Made by a program: the position numbers and the translations under genes. Below the pieces are notes generated by a model. The model did not search any database. It was not told where the DNA came from and saw nothing but the letters and a program-made list of their open reading frames with translations. Shown piece by piece: positions 1 to 8,859 of a stretch of 64,000 nt of DNA (position 1 is its first letter; every line of letters starts with the position of its first letter). Source of the DNA: Paenibacillus sp. EZ-K15 (lineage in GTDB: Bacteria > Bacillota > Bacilli > Paenibacillales > Paenibacillaceae); the NCBI RefSeq assembly GCF_002573715.1, contig NZ_PDHM01000028.1, positions 62,001 to 126,000 on the forward strand, written 5' to 3'.

Positions 1-1641
1 GGCTGTACGCCATTCTAATAGCTGATCGTAGCCCAGATCCATCAAATCTTTATGGCCTTGATCAAGAATTTTGTCAACTTCTTCATCGCTCTTCGCCATA
101 ACCGATTTTGCATAGATTTCGAGGAACAATTCGTCTACCGATGTTTTGATAATCCCTTCATCTGAATCTGGAGCCGGATTCAGGTTAACAAATTCCGTGA
201 CGTTTAACTGCGTAGGCCATGTAATCGTCTGTTGGTAACGCGTTCTCCAATCCTGCTGTTCGAAAGGAAGCTTCTCCATGTACTTGTATTTGGCAGGATC
301 AATATAACTCGTATTACCAACGAACATAACAGGCTCATTCTTGGATTGGATTTCTGCTACTTCAGCCGGGTCATAATTTTCTGTGAAGTTCGGCTTGCCT
401 TCCTCATCGAATCCATCCCAGTTCTTGCCCTCTGGTCCGAAGTATTGAATATTCATTCCTTCAGGACCTGTATACCAGTCAAGGAATGCGAAGATCGCTT
501 CTGGGTCTTCGGCAGCTGTTGTAATATAAGCAGCATTCCATCCGAAACTGGTGTAAGTACCTGGATAGATTTTATTTTTATCCAAACCTGGCTTATGAAT
601 CGGCCAGATCATAAAATATCCGCTATCCGGATCATTCTTGGTCAATTCCGGCTGCGCCTCGCCCGCCATCGTAGTTGGACTAGCTCCTGCAAATACAGCC
701 ACTCGTCCTGTCATGACTTTCTCTAAAATCTGATCCTCGGTTTGACTGAAGGCATCTTGAGAAATAAGCTTCTCTCTGTAAAGCTTAGCAATATATTTCT
801 GTGCCTCACGGAATACCGGATCCGTTAGCAGAGGCGTCAGCTTCCCGTCCTTTGGAACTGCAAGCAAACTAGCGTTAAGGTTAGTGTAGCTCGCACCTTC
901 TCCGAATGCGGTGTACAGCACGCCGAGCCCCTGTCTTTCCTGCGCACGGTGCGGTTCGAACGGAACAATTTCGCTACCATACTTCTCTTTAACCTTTACC
1001 AAGTAGTTATATAAATCATCTGTTGTTTCAAGCGGCGGCTCGCCTAGCTCTTTGTAGATCTTCTTGTTAACTACGTAACCCGCGTTACCGTACGGATTGG
1101 ATGAATACCAGTTCGGGAACATATACAGCTTGCCGTCATCGGAGCGAAGCATGTTCAGATCGCCCATCCATGTTTTCAGATTAGGATATTTATCGAGGTA
1201 ATCATCATAAGCTACCAATTTCCCCTCTTTACGAAGTCTCTCCATGTCCGGATGGTTACGATCTGTCCAGATCATATCCGGAAGATCATCCGAAGCCATC
1301 ATCGCACTCAGCTTTTGGGTATGTGCTCCAGCAGCCGCAATCATATTGATTTTCACTTGCTTCTCTTCACTCAAATATTTACCGATAGGCGTACTTTCCC
1401 ATTTAGGGAAGTCCGAGTTCTCATAGTGAGCATAAGCTGAAAATTCAAGCGGTTTCTCCCCGAGTACCCATTTGCCATCACGATTACCCTCTGCTGGCGG
1501 ATCGGTTTTCTTCTCGCCATCATTGTTCGCTGCCGGTGGTGTTGGGGTTGGATCCGCCGATTTTCCGCATCCTGCTAGAGCTGTGATCAGTACCAAAAGC
1601 AAAGATATCATCAACAGCAACGACTTTCTTGTCTTTCTCAT
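1..1641 (-). CDS. Extracellular sugar-binding lipoprotein of an ABC transporter (3' end cut by window)
   Basis: This is the solute-binding lipoprotein of a CUT1-type carbohydrate ABC importer. It is anchored to the outer face of the membrane and hands substrate to the two permeases encoded next. The frame is open from the start at 1641 to the window edge, about 547 codons, so the C-terminus is missing. The N-terminus has basic residues (MRKTRK), a hydrophobic stretch and a lipobox LAGC with the lipidated Cys at about residue 26, followed by a Pro/Thr/Asn-rich linker. The start follows a GAGAGGGG ribosome-binding site. The length and the downstream LplB/LplC-like permeases point to the LplA/YtcQ family of about 500-560 residues. 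The substrate cannot be read from sequence; complex polysaccharide-derived sugars are usual for this family. Confidence 0.9.
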   Translation of the reverse strand, partial: MRKTRKSLLLMISLLLVLITALAGCGKSADPTPTPPAANNDGEKKTDPPAEGNRDGKWVLGEKPLEFSAYAHYENSDFPKWESTPIGKYLSEEKQVKINMIAAAGAHTQKLSAMMASDDLPDMIWTDRNHPDMERLRKEGKLVAYDDYLDKYPNLKTWMGDLNMLRSDDGKLYMFPNWYSSNPYGNAGYVVNKKIYKELGEPPLETTDDLYNYLVKVKEKYGSEIVPFEPHRAQERQGLGVLYTAFGEGASYTNLNASLLAVPKDGKLTPLLTDPVFREAQKYIAKLYREKLISQDAFSQTEDQILEKVMTGRVAVFAGASPTTMAGEAQPELTKNDPDSGYFMIWPIHKPGLDKNKIYPGTYTSFGWNAAYITTAAEDPEAIFAFLDWYTGPEGMNIQYFGPEGKNWDGFDEEGKPNFTENYDPAEVAEIQSKNEPVMFVGNTSYIDPAKYKYMEKLPFEQQDWRTRYQQTITWPTQLNVTEFVNLNPAPDSDEGIIKTSVDELFLEIYAKSVMAKSDEEVDKILDQGHKDLMDLGYDQLLEWRTA

Positions 1642-1709
1642 TCACTAAACCCCTCTCATTTACAAAAATATATATGTTCAAAGCTGTTCGCCTTAAACCG
1701 TTCCTCAAC

Positions 1710-2609
1710 CTACTCTTTCAGCGAGCCTACCAGCACGCCTTTAACAAAATATTTTTGCACAAAAGGATAGACCAGAATGATCGGTAGAGTCACAACGATC
1801 ATCATCGCCATCGTGAGCGACTTGGAAGTAATCTGTCTCGCATTCTCCAGCAGCGCCGTCGAAGCGCTATCGAGCACGGAGCTTGAACCCGATACAATAT
1901 TGGCATTTAAGGTCTGCCGCAGAATCGTCTGAATGGGGAGCAAATGATCACTGGTGATGTAGATACTTGGCAGGAACCAGTCGTTCCAGTGGCCAACAGC
2001 TGTCAACAAAGCCAGCGTGGCGATAACCGGTCCGGACAATGGGAGAATAATCCGAAAGAAAGTACCCCAATTGCTGCAGCCGTCAATATTGGCTGACTCT
2101 TCCAACCCAACGGGAAGTCCTTTAAAGAAGGTCCGGAATATGATCATGTTCCACACGCTGATGAGTGATGGAATAATAAATACTAGAAAGCTATCCATCA
2201 GACCCAGTGAACGGATCAAGAGATAGGTTGGAATCAGCCCTCCGCCAAAGTAGAGGGTGAATATAAAGAACAATGTGTAATATTTACGTCCGATCAGATA
2301 AGTTCGGGTCATCCCGAATGCGAGGAGTGCTGTCATGAATATGGAGGTTGCGGTTCCGATTACGGTACGGCTAATGGATATGAAGAACCCGTTAAGCAGT
2401 CGGTCGTCCTGGAGTATGATTTTATAATTTTCGGTTGTGAATTCTCTTGGCCAGAAGGTGACTCCGCCCTTTGCGGTATCCACACCTACGTTGAAGGAAA
2501 CAGCCACCGCATTCCAGAACGGATAGAGTGCCGAGAAGGCTAGTAAACTGAGGAACACGTATATCACAATAAGCATGACCTTGTCACTGAAGCTAATTCT
2601 TTTTAACAT
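1710..2609 (-). CDS. Carbohydrate ABC transporter permease (LplC/YtcP-like)
   Basis: Second membrane subunit of the sugar ABC importer, 299 residues, about six membrane segments, the first at residues 12-32. The MalG-type EAA loop that contacts the ATPase is visible around residues 185-205 (LEESANIDGCSNWGTFFRII), with the conserved Gly of EAA---G present. The C-terminus FVKGVLVGSLKE is typical of the LplC family. The start has a strong AGGAGG ribosome-binding site. It lies between the other permease (27 nt upstream) and the binding-protein gene (about 68 nt downstream), so the three form one operon. No ATPase gene is present; such systems in Bacillales usually borrow a shared MsmX-type ATPase, which is knowledge of the family and not seen here. 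Confidence 0.93.
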   Translation of the reverse strand: MLKRISFSDKVMLIVIYVFLSLLAFSALYPFWNAVAVSFNVGVDTAKGGVTFWPREFTTENYKIILQDDRLLNGFFISISRTVIGTATSIFMTALLAFGMTRTYLIGRKYYTLFFIFTLYFGGGLIPTYLLIRSLGLMDSFLVFIIPSLISVWNMIIFRTFFKGLPVGLEESANIDGCSNWGTFFRIILPLSGPVIATLALLTAVGHWNDWFLPSIYITSDHLLPIQTILRQTLNANIVSGSSSVLDSASTALLENARQITSKSLTMAMMIVVTLPIILVYPFVQKYFVKGVLVGSLKE

Positions 2610-2636
2610 GCTGTACCTCCTGAGGGCTGCTGATTC

Positions 2637-3614
2637 TTACCATAAGCTATTACCGGATCTTCGAGCCAGATAGTTCGCGATCGTAAGCAGTCCTACACTA
2701 ATAATCGCCTTGAACAATCCGATAGCAACCGCATAAGAATAACGGTGTGACCCTAGGCCCACTCGATAGACATACGTATCAATAACATCGGATACCGGCC
2801 TCAGCACCGGATTGGATGCCAGGAGCAGGATGTCCTCAAAGCCAGCATTGAGCAAGTTGCCGATAGCAAGAATCATGAAGATGATGACGACTGGCATAAT
2901 CGAAGGAAGAGTAATCAGATAGATTTGCTTGGTCTTGCTTGCCCCATCAATGTCTGCAGCCTCGTACAGCGCCGGATCGATACTCGCAATTGCAGCCAGA
3001 AAGACGATCGAGTTAAATCCGATTTCTTTCCATACGTTAGCCGAAATGAGTATCGTCCAGAAGTATTCCTTCAATGAGAGGAAATTGATTGGTTCATCGA
3101 TGGCCCCGATGCTCTCTAGAAGCATATTGATGCTTCCGTTTTCCGTTGACAGCAAGGCAGTTGTGAAGCCTGCCACAATAACCCAGGACAAGAAATGAGG
3201 CAGATAGGTAATTGTCTGGATGACTCTTTTGAATAACATATGGCGAACTTCATTCAATAAGAGGGCCAGTACGATCGGTGCTGGAAATCCGATTAAGAAT
3301 TTCAATAAACTGATGACAATCGTGTTGCGCAAAATTCTTTCAAACTCGGGGGCGGCAAAAAAAGCTTCAAAATGCTTAAAACCAACCCACGGGTTATCCC
3401 AAATTCTTGAGCCGGTGAACAGGTTATAATCCATAAAACCGGTGATTACGCCATACATAGGCAGATAGGCAAAAATGAAAACCAGAATGACGCCGGGTAA
3501 CACCATGAGCTGAACATCCCATTGCTTCATTAAGCGCCTAAGGAAACTTTTGTTATGGACTTTTGGCTGCCGGGAAATGGGTGATGGTTGCTGTTCTGTA
3601 GTAGCTTGCGGCAT
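2637..3614 (-). CDS. Carbohydrate ABC transporter permease (LplB/YteP-like), first gene of operon
   Basis: First membrane subunit of the sugar ABC importer, 325 residues. A soluble Gln/Pro-rich N-terminus of about 30 residues precedes six predicted membrane segments; the first is at residues 36-56 (MVLPGVILVFIFAYLPMYGV). The EAA loop is at about residues 215-235 (LYEAADIDGASKTKQIYLIT). The ending ANYLARRSGNSLW is characteristic of the LplB/YteP family. The ATG follows GGGAGGA. The promoter region upstream carries a cre-like site, which suggests CcpA control. Confidence 0.93.
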   Translation of the reverse strand: MPQATTEQQPSPISRQPKVHNKSFLRRLMKQWDVQLMVLPGVILVFIFAYLPMYGVITGFMDYNLFTGSRIWDNPWVGFKHFEAFFAAPEFERILRNTIVISLLKFLIGFPAPIVLALLLNEVRHMLFKRVIQTITYLPHFLSWVIVAGFTTALLSTENGSINMLLESIGAIDEPINFLSLKEYFWTILISANVWKEIGFNSIVFLAAIASIDPALYEAADIDGASKTKQIYLITLPSIMPVVIIFMILAIGNLLNAGFEDILLLASNPVLRPVSDVIDTYVYRVGLGSHRYSYAVAIGLFKAIISVGLLTIANYLARRSGNSLW

Positions 3615-3675
3615 ATAGATCCTCCCGTTACGAAATGATGTAAAAGCACGCCAGGTCTCTGAATATCGACCATTC

Positions 3676-3690
3676 CGAAACCGCTTGCAA
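3676..3690 (-). promoter_or_regulatory. Putative cre site (CcpA) in the leader of the sugar ABC operon
   Basis: On the minus strand the sequence TTGCAAGCGGTTTCG fits the catabolite-responsive element consensus WTGNAANCGNWNNCW at 14 of 15 positions, failing only at the last base. It lies 62-76 nt before the permease start. If transcription begins further upstream, in the AT-rich stretch near 3720-3770, CcpA bound here would act as a roadblock. Carbon-catabolite control is usual for sugar importers of this class. The call rests on the motif alone; no convincing -35/-10 pair was found. Confidence 0.45.
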
Positions 3691-3900
3691 TTGACTTAAT
3701 ATCATTCTAACTTTGGGAATATTTTGAATCTATATAATAAAACCCCGATTTTTTATACTTCTACCGGAATGTTTTATCCTTTCCAGCCAATAAAAAAAAC
3801 GTCTATCGACGTACTTTCTCAGTAGACAGACCGCATTTAGCGGAGGTTTTCTTGCGTGATAAGGATGCTAAGCCTCGGATGTTTATACTTTCTTATCTCT

Positions 3901-3947
3901 AAAAAAAGACTGCCTTCAGGTCATATAGACCTTCAAGACAGTCTTTT
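3901..3947 (-). terminator. Intrinsic terminator of the molybdopterin oxidoreductase gene
   Basis: Read on the minus strand, an AAAGACTG...CAGTCTTT stem with an inner GGTC/GACC helix is followed by a run of T. It begins 11 nt after the stop of the oxidoreductase and separates it from the sugar ABC operon. The rest of 3615-3957 holds the sugar operon promoter region and nothing else recognised. Confidence 0.85.
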
Positions 3948-3957
3948 GTATTCATCT

Positions 3958-6045
3958 TTAAGCACCGGTTATCGTAGTCCTGACCTCTACCACCGTTGAG
4001 AAGAAGGTAGCACCTTCGCCCATGTCCGACAACCTGTCGGGCGTAAGGGCATTGGCGCGCTGCTTCCTGCCTTCGCCTTCCCACCACAAGCCTTGGCTGA
4101 CTACGGTGCCCGGCAGCATTTTATCCGTCACCTTGGCTCGGACTTCGTAGGTTCCACGGTCGTTGTATACCGTAACCATGTCTCCGTCCACTATACCGCG
4201 TTCCTCTGCATCCGCCGGATGAATCTGCAGGGCAGGCTCCTTCTCCAGCTTCTGATGCTTCTCCACATTCGCAAAGGTCGAATTCAGGAAGTTGTGGTTC
4301 GGCGGCGAAATGAACATGAGCGGGTATTTGTGCCCGCGGCCACGCCTTACGCCGTCATATCCTTCCTTCAAGGGCACGTAAGTCGGAAGAGGCGGAAGAC
4401 CTGCTTCCTCCAACTGCGCGGAGTAAAGCTCAATCCGGCCCGAAGGCGTCGGCAAACGATCCAGATATGTTTCAAGCGGCGTCATGTCAAGCTTCACATA
4501 GCGATGTTCCTTAAGCTTGTCCAGCGTGACGCCGTTCAGATAAGGGTTGTCCGGGAAGTCGAGCGCTCTTGCCATCATCTCCTCTTCGGTCTCATGGAAG
4601 GCCGGGTCGGTGAAACCCATGGCCCGGCCCAGCAAGGAGAACAGCTCCACGTTGCTCTTGCTCTCCCCGAGCGCCGGAATGACCGGCTCCTGCAGCTGGA
4701 TATACTGATGCCAGTAGGATGCGAACAGGTCCGTATTCTCAAATGAGGAGGTTGCCGGAAGCACGATATCCGCATACTTGGCTGTATCCGTCATGAACAG
4801 ATCATGCACAACCGTAAACAGATCCTCCCTTGCAAACCCTTCGCGCACCCGCCCGGTGTCAGGAGCGACAACCAGCGGGTTGCTGCAATAGACAAAGACC
4901 GACTTAATCGGCTGTTCGGTCATGGCAAGCGCCTCGCCGATCCGGTTCATGTTAATGATCCGGGCATTCGGATTCGGTCTGAGATCCGGACGCTCCAGTG
5001 CATCGCTATCCATGCTGTTGTAGCCACCATTCGACTTGGCAGCCCCTCCTCCCCGCTTCAGCCATTGTCCGGTCAAGGCCGGAAGCGCCGCGATGCTGCG
5101 CACCGTCAAGCCGCCATTGTCATGATGCTGAAGACCGTTACCGATATGAATATAGGAAGTATCGGCCCCGCCGTACAGCTCGGCCAGCTTCTCGATATCC
5201 TCTACTGGAATGCCGGTAATGGAGGATACATGCTCCGGCGTATAGTCTTTGACATGCTCGCGCAAGGCTTCATGCCCGAGCATATACTCCCGGAGGAATT
5301 CCTCATTCACCATGCCGTCACGGAACATGATGTGCATGAGGCCGACGGCCAGTGCCGCATCCGTGCCCGGAAAGAGCGGAATGAACCAATCCGACCATTG
5401 CCCCGTCTGGTTCTTATGAACATCGATTACAATGACCTTGGCACCCGCCTTGCGCGCTTTCTCTGCCAGCACTACTTGGTGCATATTGGTGCTGACGATG
5501 TTGCCGCCCCAGACGATTATGACATTGGCATGAACGGTTTCCTCCGGGACGGTGCCTCCATTAAAGCCCATCACGGATTTCCAGCCCTCACTGCCTGCGG
5601 AATTACAGATCGACTGCTTCAGGCGGCTGGCGCCCAGCCTGTTGAAGAATCTCCGATCCATACCGTCCACGCTCAATATCCCCATATTGCCGTAAAAGCT
5701 GTATGGTAGAATGCTCTCGGAGCCATATTCCTTGATCAGCTTCTTGTAGCGCCCGGTAATCTCCTGAATCGCTTCATCCCAGCTGATCCGCTCGAAAGCC
5801 CCCTCACCCTTGGGCCCTACCCTCCGCAGCGGATAAAGCACGCGCTCGGGATGATACACCCGATGTGCCATATTGCGGACTTTATTACAGATGGCTCCCT
5901 GCGTCATCGGATGATCCGGATTGCCGGTAACCTTCACGATTTTTCCATTCTCTTTATGCAGCAGCAGACCGCAAGTATCGGGACAATCCAACGGACATAC
6001 CGCCGGAAACACACCATTCTCCTGATGAATCATCGCTTGAGTCAT
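3958..6045 (-). CDS. Molybdopterin-dependent oxidoreductase (DMSO reductase family, YyaE-like)
   Basis: Cytoplasmic molybdenum/tungsten-bisMGD oxidoreductase of the DMSO reductase/formate dehydrogenase superfamily, about 695 residues. Near the N-terminus is the [4Fe-4S] binding pattern CPLDCPDTCG...GAICNK, followed by the molybdopterin domain (SWDEA, NSAGSEGW, WGGN) and a C-terminal dinucleotide-binding domain (PPNHNFLNSTFAN, HPADAEERGI, GMVTVYND-like DGDMVTVYND). It resembles the uncharacterised B. subtilis YyaE type, so the substrate is unknown. I chose the ATG at 6045 because AAGGGGG lies 9 nt before it; an in-frame ATG at 6078 also exists but has poor spacing. No twin-arginine signal is present. 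It is a single-gene unit ending in the terminator at 3901-3947. A formate/nitrite channel lies nearby but is separated by kimA. Confidence 0.88.
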   Translation of the reverse strand: MTQAMIHQENGVFPAVCPLDCPDTCGLLLHKENGKIVKVTGNPDHPMTQGAICNKVRNMAHRVYHPERVLYPLRRVGPKGEGAFERISWDEAIQEITGRYKKLIKEYGSESILPYSFYGNMGILSVDGMDRRFFNRLGASRLKQSICNSAGSEGWKSVMGFNGGTVPEETVHANVIIVWGGNIVSTNMHQVVLAEKARKAGAKVIVIDVHKNQTGQWSDWFIPLFPGTDAALAVGLMHIMFRDGMVNEEFLREYMLGHEALREHVKDYTPEHVSSITGIPVEDIEKLAELYGGADTSYIHIGNGLQHHDNGGLTVRSIAALPALTGQWLKRGGGAAKSNGGYNSMDSDALERPDLRPNPNARIINMNRIGEALAMTEQPIKSVFVYCSNPLVVAPDTGRVREGFAREDLFTVVHDLFMTDTAKYADIVLPATSSFENTDLFASYWHQYIQLQEPVIPALGESKSNVELFSLLGRAMGFTDPAFHETEEEMMARALDFPDNPYLNGVTLDKLKEHRYVKLDMTPLETYLDRLPTPSGRIELYSAQLEEAGLPPLPTYVPLKEGYDGVRRGRGHKYPLMFISPPNHNFLNSTFANVEKHQKLEKEPALQIHPADAEERGIVDGDMVTVYNDRGTYEVRAKVTDKMLPGTVVSQGLWWEGEGRKQRANALTPDRLSDMGEGATFFSTVVEVRTTITGA

Positions 6046-6236
6046 TTCGTCCATTCCCCCTTGTACACGCTGAATCATATCCCCTTATCTTAAAAGAAAA
6101 TCAGGGCTCCAGTAAAGTCTTACATTTTTTTCTGAGCGGGTGTTTCACGTTACTTCCTTCCGGGTATATTCCTATCAAGAGCAACGAAGAGGAACCCAGA
6201 CCCTTTCTCTTCCTTGCCAAATCATGGACCACTCCC

Positions 6237-6289
6237 AAAAAATTCGCCATGCCCATGTCTCCTCCCCCGAGACCGGCATGGCGAATTTG
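6237..6289 (-). terminator. Strong orphan hairpin with T-run on the minus strand
   Basis: A 14-bp stem AAATTCGCCATGCC/GGCATGGCGAATTT encloses a second GTCTC/GAGAC helix. On the minus strand it is followed by TTTTTT, on the plus strand only by TTTGTTTG, so it would terminate minus-strand transcripts best. No minus-strand gene lies upstream (6290-6880 carries the plus-strand riboswitch leader), so what it terminates is unclear. It may insulate the oxidoreductase gene from antisense transcription. Confidence 0.6.
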
Positions 6290-6406
6290 TTTGTATGCGT
6301 CGTCTATCGCATCACATCTGAACTACTTGCCACTTACGCATCATAGAAAATCATGCTTTCTGTAGCAAACATGCAAAAAACAAAGCCTGTCAAAGCCACA
6401 TAATTA

Positions 6407-6420
6407 TGTAAGCGCTTATC
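6407..6420. promoter_or_regulatory. Weak cre-like palindrome upstream of the kimA promoter
   Basis: TGTAAGCGCTTATC matches the TGWAANCGNTNWCA cre consensus at 12 of 14 positions and has a perfect AAGCGCTT core. It lies about 48 nt before the -35 box of the riboswitch promoter. The last two bases do not fit, so this is a low-confidence regulatory call. Confidence 0.25.
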
Positions 6421-6467
6421 TGTCATATTTTATAAATAATTCTGCTTTATTTTTCGTTGGAGGGTGT

Positions 6468-6496
6468 TTTACAAAAGATTTGAGCAGGCGTAATAT
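6468..6496 (+). promoter_or_regulatory. Promoter of the c-di-AMP riboswitch-kimA transcript
   Basis: TTTACA, 17-bp spacer, TAATAT. Transcription would start near 6503, about 30 nt before the riboswitch aptamer. Confidence 0.5.
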
Positions 6497-6529
6497 ACTA
6501 TTCAGCTTCGAAATCATTCTTCATATTCA

Positions 6530-6735
6530 CATGACATTCGCTTAATTTCCAATTTGGAAAGCGGGGGAACCACACGTATGGATGGATACCTATAGGATCT
6601 GTCAACCATACTATGGGGTGAATCCTGATGCAGCGCGTACGTACGCCGCGACTATTATCAGGTAGGGCGACTCTCACCGCCCGAATCCGACAGCTAACCT
6701 CGTCAGCGTTGATGGAGAGGGTTGTGAACTTGTGA
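6530..6735 (+). promoter_or_regulatory. ydaO-yuaA c-di-AMP riboswitch controlling kimA
   Basis: The leader contains the conserved blocks of the ydaO/yuaA aptamer in the right order: GCGGGGGAACC at 6561-6571, GGGGTGAATCCTGATGC at about 6615-6631, GTAGGGCGACTCT at 6662-6674, and CCGAATCCGACAGCTAACCT at 6681-6700. It lies between a promoter and an intrinsic terminator and precedes kimA (ydaO), the gene after which the class is named. Known biology: c-di-AMP binding favours termination, so the potassium importer is shut off when c-di-AMP, and hence potassium, is high. The edges are approximate, set from the conserved blocks and flanking pairing. Confidence 0.95.
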
Positions 6736-6737
6736 TC

Positions 6738-6767
6738 AAACACAGGGTTCTAACCTGTGTTTTTTGT
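6738..6767 (+). terminator. Riboswitch expression-platform terminator
   Basis: The stem AACACAGG/CCTGTGTT with a 7-nt loop is followed by a T-run. It comes directly after the aptamer and about 120 nt before kimA, as expected of a transcription-attenuating riboswitch. Confidence 0.9.
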
Positions 6768-6886
6768 TTGCCAAAAATCAATATTGGAATGGAGATAGCC
6801 CATATGTCCAGCACATGAGGCACACCGATTGAACTCACTTCAAGCAGCTCCCATCATGTACCTATTCTTAATCGGCGGTGAAAAAC

Positions 6887-8713
6887 ATGTTATCTTCTAT
6901 CAAACGATTCCTCATCGGAAGACCCCTTAAATCAACAGAATTGGGCGAGCAAAAGCTGAACAAAACCAAAGCGCTGGCCATCCTTTCATCCGACGCCTTG
7001 TCGTCCGTGGCCTATGGACCTGAACAAATTCTGATTGTCTTGATGACCGTTGGCGCGGCTGCCTATTGGTATTCCATACCGATTGCCGTCGGGGTCCTGG
7101 TCTTATTGCTGGCACTTATCCTATCATATAGACAAATTATTTTCTCATATCCGCATGGCGGCGGAGCCTACGTGGTTTCCAAACGGAATTTAGGCATGTA
7201 TCCAGGATTGGTCGCTGGCGGCTCCCTGCTGGTCGACTACATCCTGACGGTTGCGGTCAGCGTATCGGCGGGGACGGACGCGATCACATCTGCTTTTCCG
7301 GAACTGCACGCCTACAATCTGCCCATCTCCATCGTGTTCGTTCTATGTTTGACCGTACTCAATTTAAGAGGGGTTACGGAGTCGGCCACCATATTGGCTT
7401 ATCCGGTTTACTTGTTTGTACTGGCGCTGTTTATCCTGATTGGCGTCGGAATATTCAACATAGCTACAGGCCATGCATCACCAGAGCTGCACACGCCGAT
7501 CGGCACGCCTGTCGCCGGTCTCAGCTTGTTCCTGCTCCTGCGGGCATTTGCCTCGGGCAGCTCTGCCCTGACCGGCGTTGAAGCCATTTCTAACGCCATC
7601 CCGAATTTCAAGGATCCCGCTCCGAATAATGCGGCCAGAACCTTGGTCGCGATGGGATCCTTGCTGGCAATGTTATTTTCGGGCATCGTATTCCTGGCCT
7701 ATTACTATGGGGTTAGCCCCAGCGAGCAAGTCACTGTCGTTTCCCAGATTGCCGAGCATACCTTTGGACGAAACGTTTTTTATTACTTTATCCAAGGAAC
7801 AACGGCCCTCATTCTGATCCTGGCCGCCAACACGGGATATTCCGCCTTCCCGCTGCTTGCCGTTAATCTGGCGAAGGATAAATTTATTCCCCGAATGTTC
7901 ACCGTCCGGGGGGACCGTCTGGGATATTCAAACGGGATTATCATACTTGGTTTCTTCTCTATTCTGTTGCTGCTGGCTTTCGAAGGCAAAACCGAGCATC
8001 TGATTCCTCTGTATGCCGTCGGCGTGTTTATCCCTTTTACCCTCTCCCAAACAGGGATGATGGTGAAGTGGATTCGCGAAAAGCCCGAAGGATGGATCGT
8101 CAAGCTGATCATTAATACCACCGGCGCATGCATTAGCTTTATCGTGACGATGATCTTCTTTTTCACGAAATTCGCCCAAGTGTGGACCGTCTTGATTTTC
8201 CTGCCGCTGATTATTTGGATCTTCACACGAATCCACAAACATTATGAGGCCGTAGCAGACCAGCTGCGAATTACGACCTGTGAGCCAGTTAAGCCGATTG
8301 AGGGAAATGTTATTATTCTGCCTGTGGCGGGAATCACGCATGTGGTGGAGAACTCGCTGAATTATGCCAAATCACTGGGAGCAGGCCAAATTATCGCGGT
8401 GTACGTGCCGTTCGAGCGGGAGGACGAGGCGGCCTTCCAGGAAAAATGGAAGAAGTGGCAGCCGGACATCCGGCTGGTGACGCTGCACTCACCTTATCGG
8501 AGCATCATTCAGCCGCTGACCAAATTCATCGATACCGTGCAGAGGAAGGCAAGCGAATCCCACTACCAGGTTACCGTTGTCATACCGCAGTTCATCCCCA
8601 AGAAGGGCTGGCATAACTTCCTGCACAATCAGTCCAGCTTGCTCATTCGCGCACATTTACTGTATCGGAGAGATGTGATTATCACCACAGTACCTTACCA
8701 CTTAAAAAAATAG
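6887..8713 (+). CDS. kimA: KimA-type high-affinity potassium importer
   Basis: Proton-coupled potassium importer of the KUP-like APC family, formerly YdaO, about 608 residues with 12 membrane segments and a cytosolic C-terminal domain from about residue 455. It closely follows B. subtilis KimA as I remember it, for example IKRFLIG at the start, LSSDALSSVAYGPEQIL, SYRQIIFSYPHGGGAYVVSK, SALTGVEAISNAIP and VRGDRLGYSNGII. I chose the ATG at 6887, which gives MLSSIKRFLIG and matches the family start; an in-frame GTG at 6878 is the alternative. In B. subtilis c-di-AMP also binds the protein directly, so control at the RNA and protein levels is likely here. The gene is a single-cistron unit bounded by the riboswitch terminator and the hairpin at 8767. 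Confidence 0.96.
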   Translation: MLSSIKRFLIGRPLKSTELGEQKLNKTKALAILSSDALSSVAYGPEQILIVLMTVGAAAYWYSIPIAVGVLVLLLALILSYRQIIFSYPHGGGAYVVSKRNLGMYPGLVAGGSLLVDYILTVAVSVSAGTDAITSAFPELHAYNLPISIVFVLCLTVLNLRGVTESATILAYPVYLFVLALFILIGVGIFNIATGHASPELHTPIGTPVAGLSLFLLLRAFASGSSALTGVEAISNAIPNFKDPAPNNAARTLVAMGSLLAMLFSGIVFLAYYYGVSPSEQVTVVSQIAEHTFGRNVFYYFIQGTTALILILAANTGYSAFPLLAVNLAKDKFIPRMFTVRGDRLGYSNGIIILGFFSILLLLAFEGKTEHLIPLYAVGVFIPFTLSQTGMMVKWIREKPEGWIVKLIINTTGACISFIVTMIFFFTKFAQVWTVLIFLPLIIWIFTRIHKHYEAVADQLRITTCEPVKPIEGNVIILPVAGITHVVENSLNYAKSLGAGQIIAVYVPFEREDEAAFQEKWKKWQPDIRLVTLHSPYRSIIQPLTKFIDTVQRKASESHYQVTVVIPQFIPKKGWHNFLHNQSSLLIRAHLLYRRDVIITTVPYHLKK

Positions 8714-8766
8714 CGGGCTTGTTCCCTCTGCCACTTATGCAAGGAATCCACTCCGCCAACAACGTT

Positions 8767-8827
8767 AAAAAAGCTGCAATCATCCGATCCCTATGCTTAA
8801 GGGAACGGTCAATCGCAGCTTTTTTTC
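8767..8827 (+). terminator. Bidirectional terminator between kimA and the formate/nitrite channel
   Basis: The long stem AAAAAAGCTGC...GCAGCTTTTTTT with inner TCCCT/AGGGA pairing has A-runs and T-runs on both sides, so it can serve both convergent genes. Confidence 0.88.
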
Positions 8828-8859
8828 CTCCGCCTAGACGCTTACCAGGCTTCGGGATA

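Noticed and set aside
4804..5709. 301-codon plus-strand frame
   Set aside because: Lies entirely antisense to the molybdopterin oxidoreductase, whose protein has clear family motifs; the frame is a GC-codon shadow with no ribosome-binding site.
6498..6743. 81-codon minus-strand frame
   Set aside because: Antisense to the c-di-AMP riboswitch; the conserved bases are explained by the RNA.
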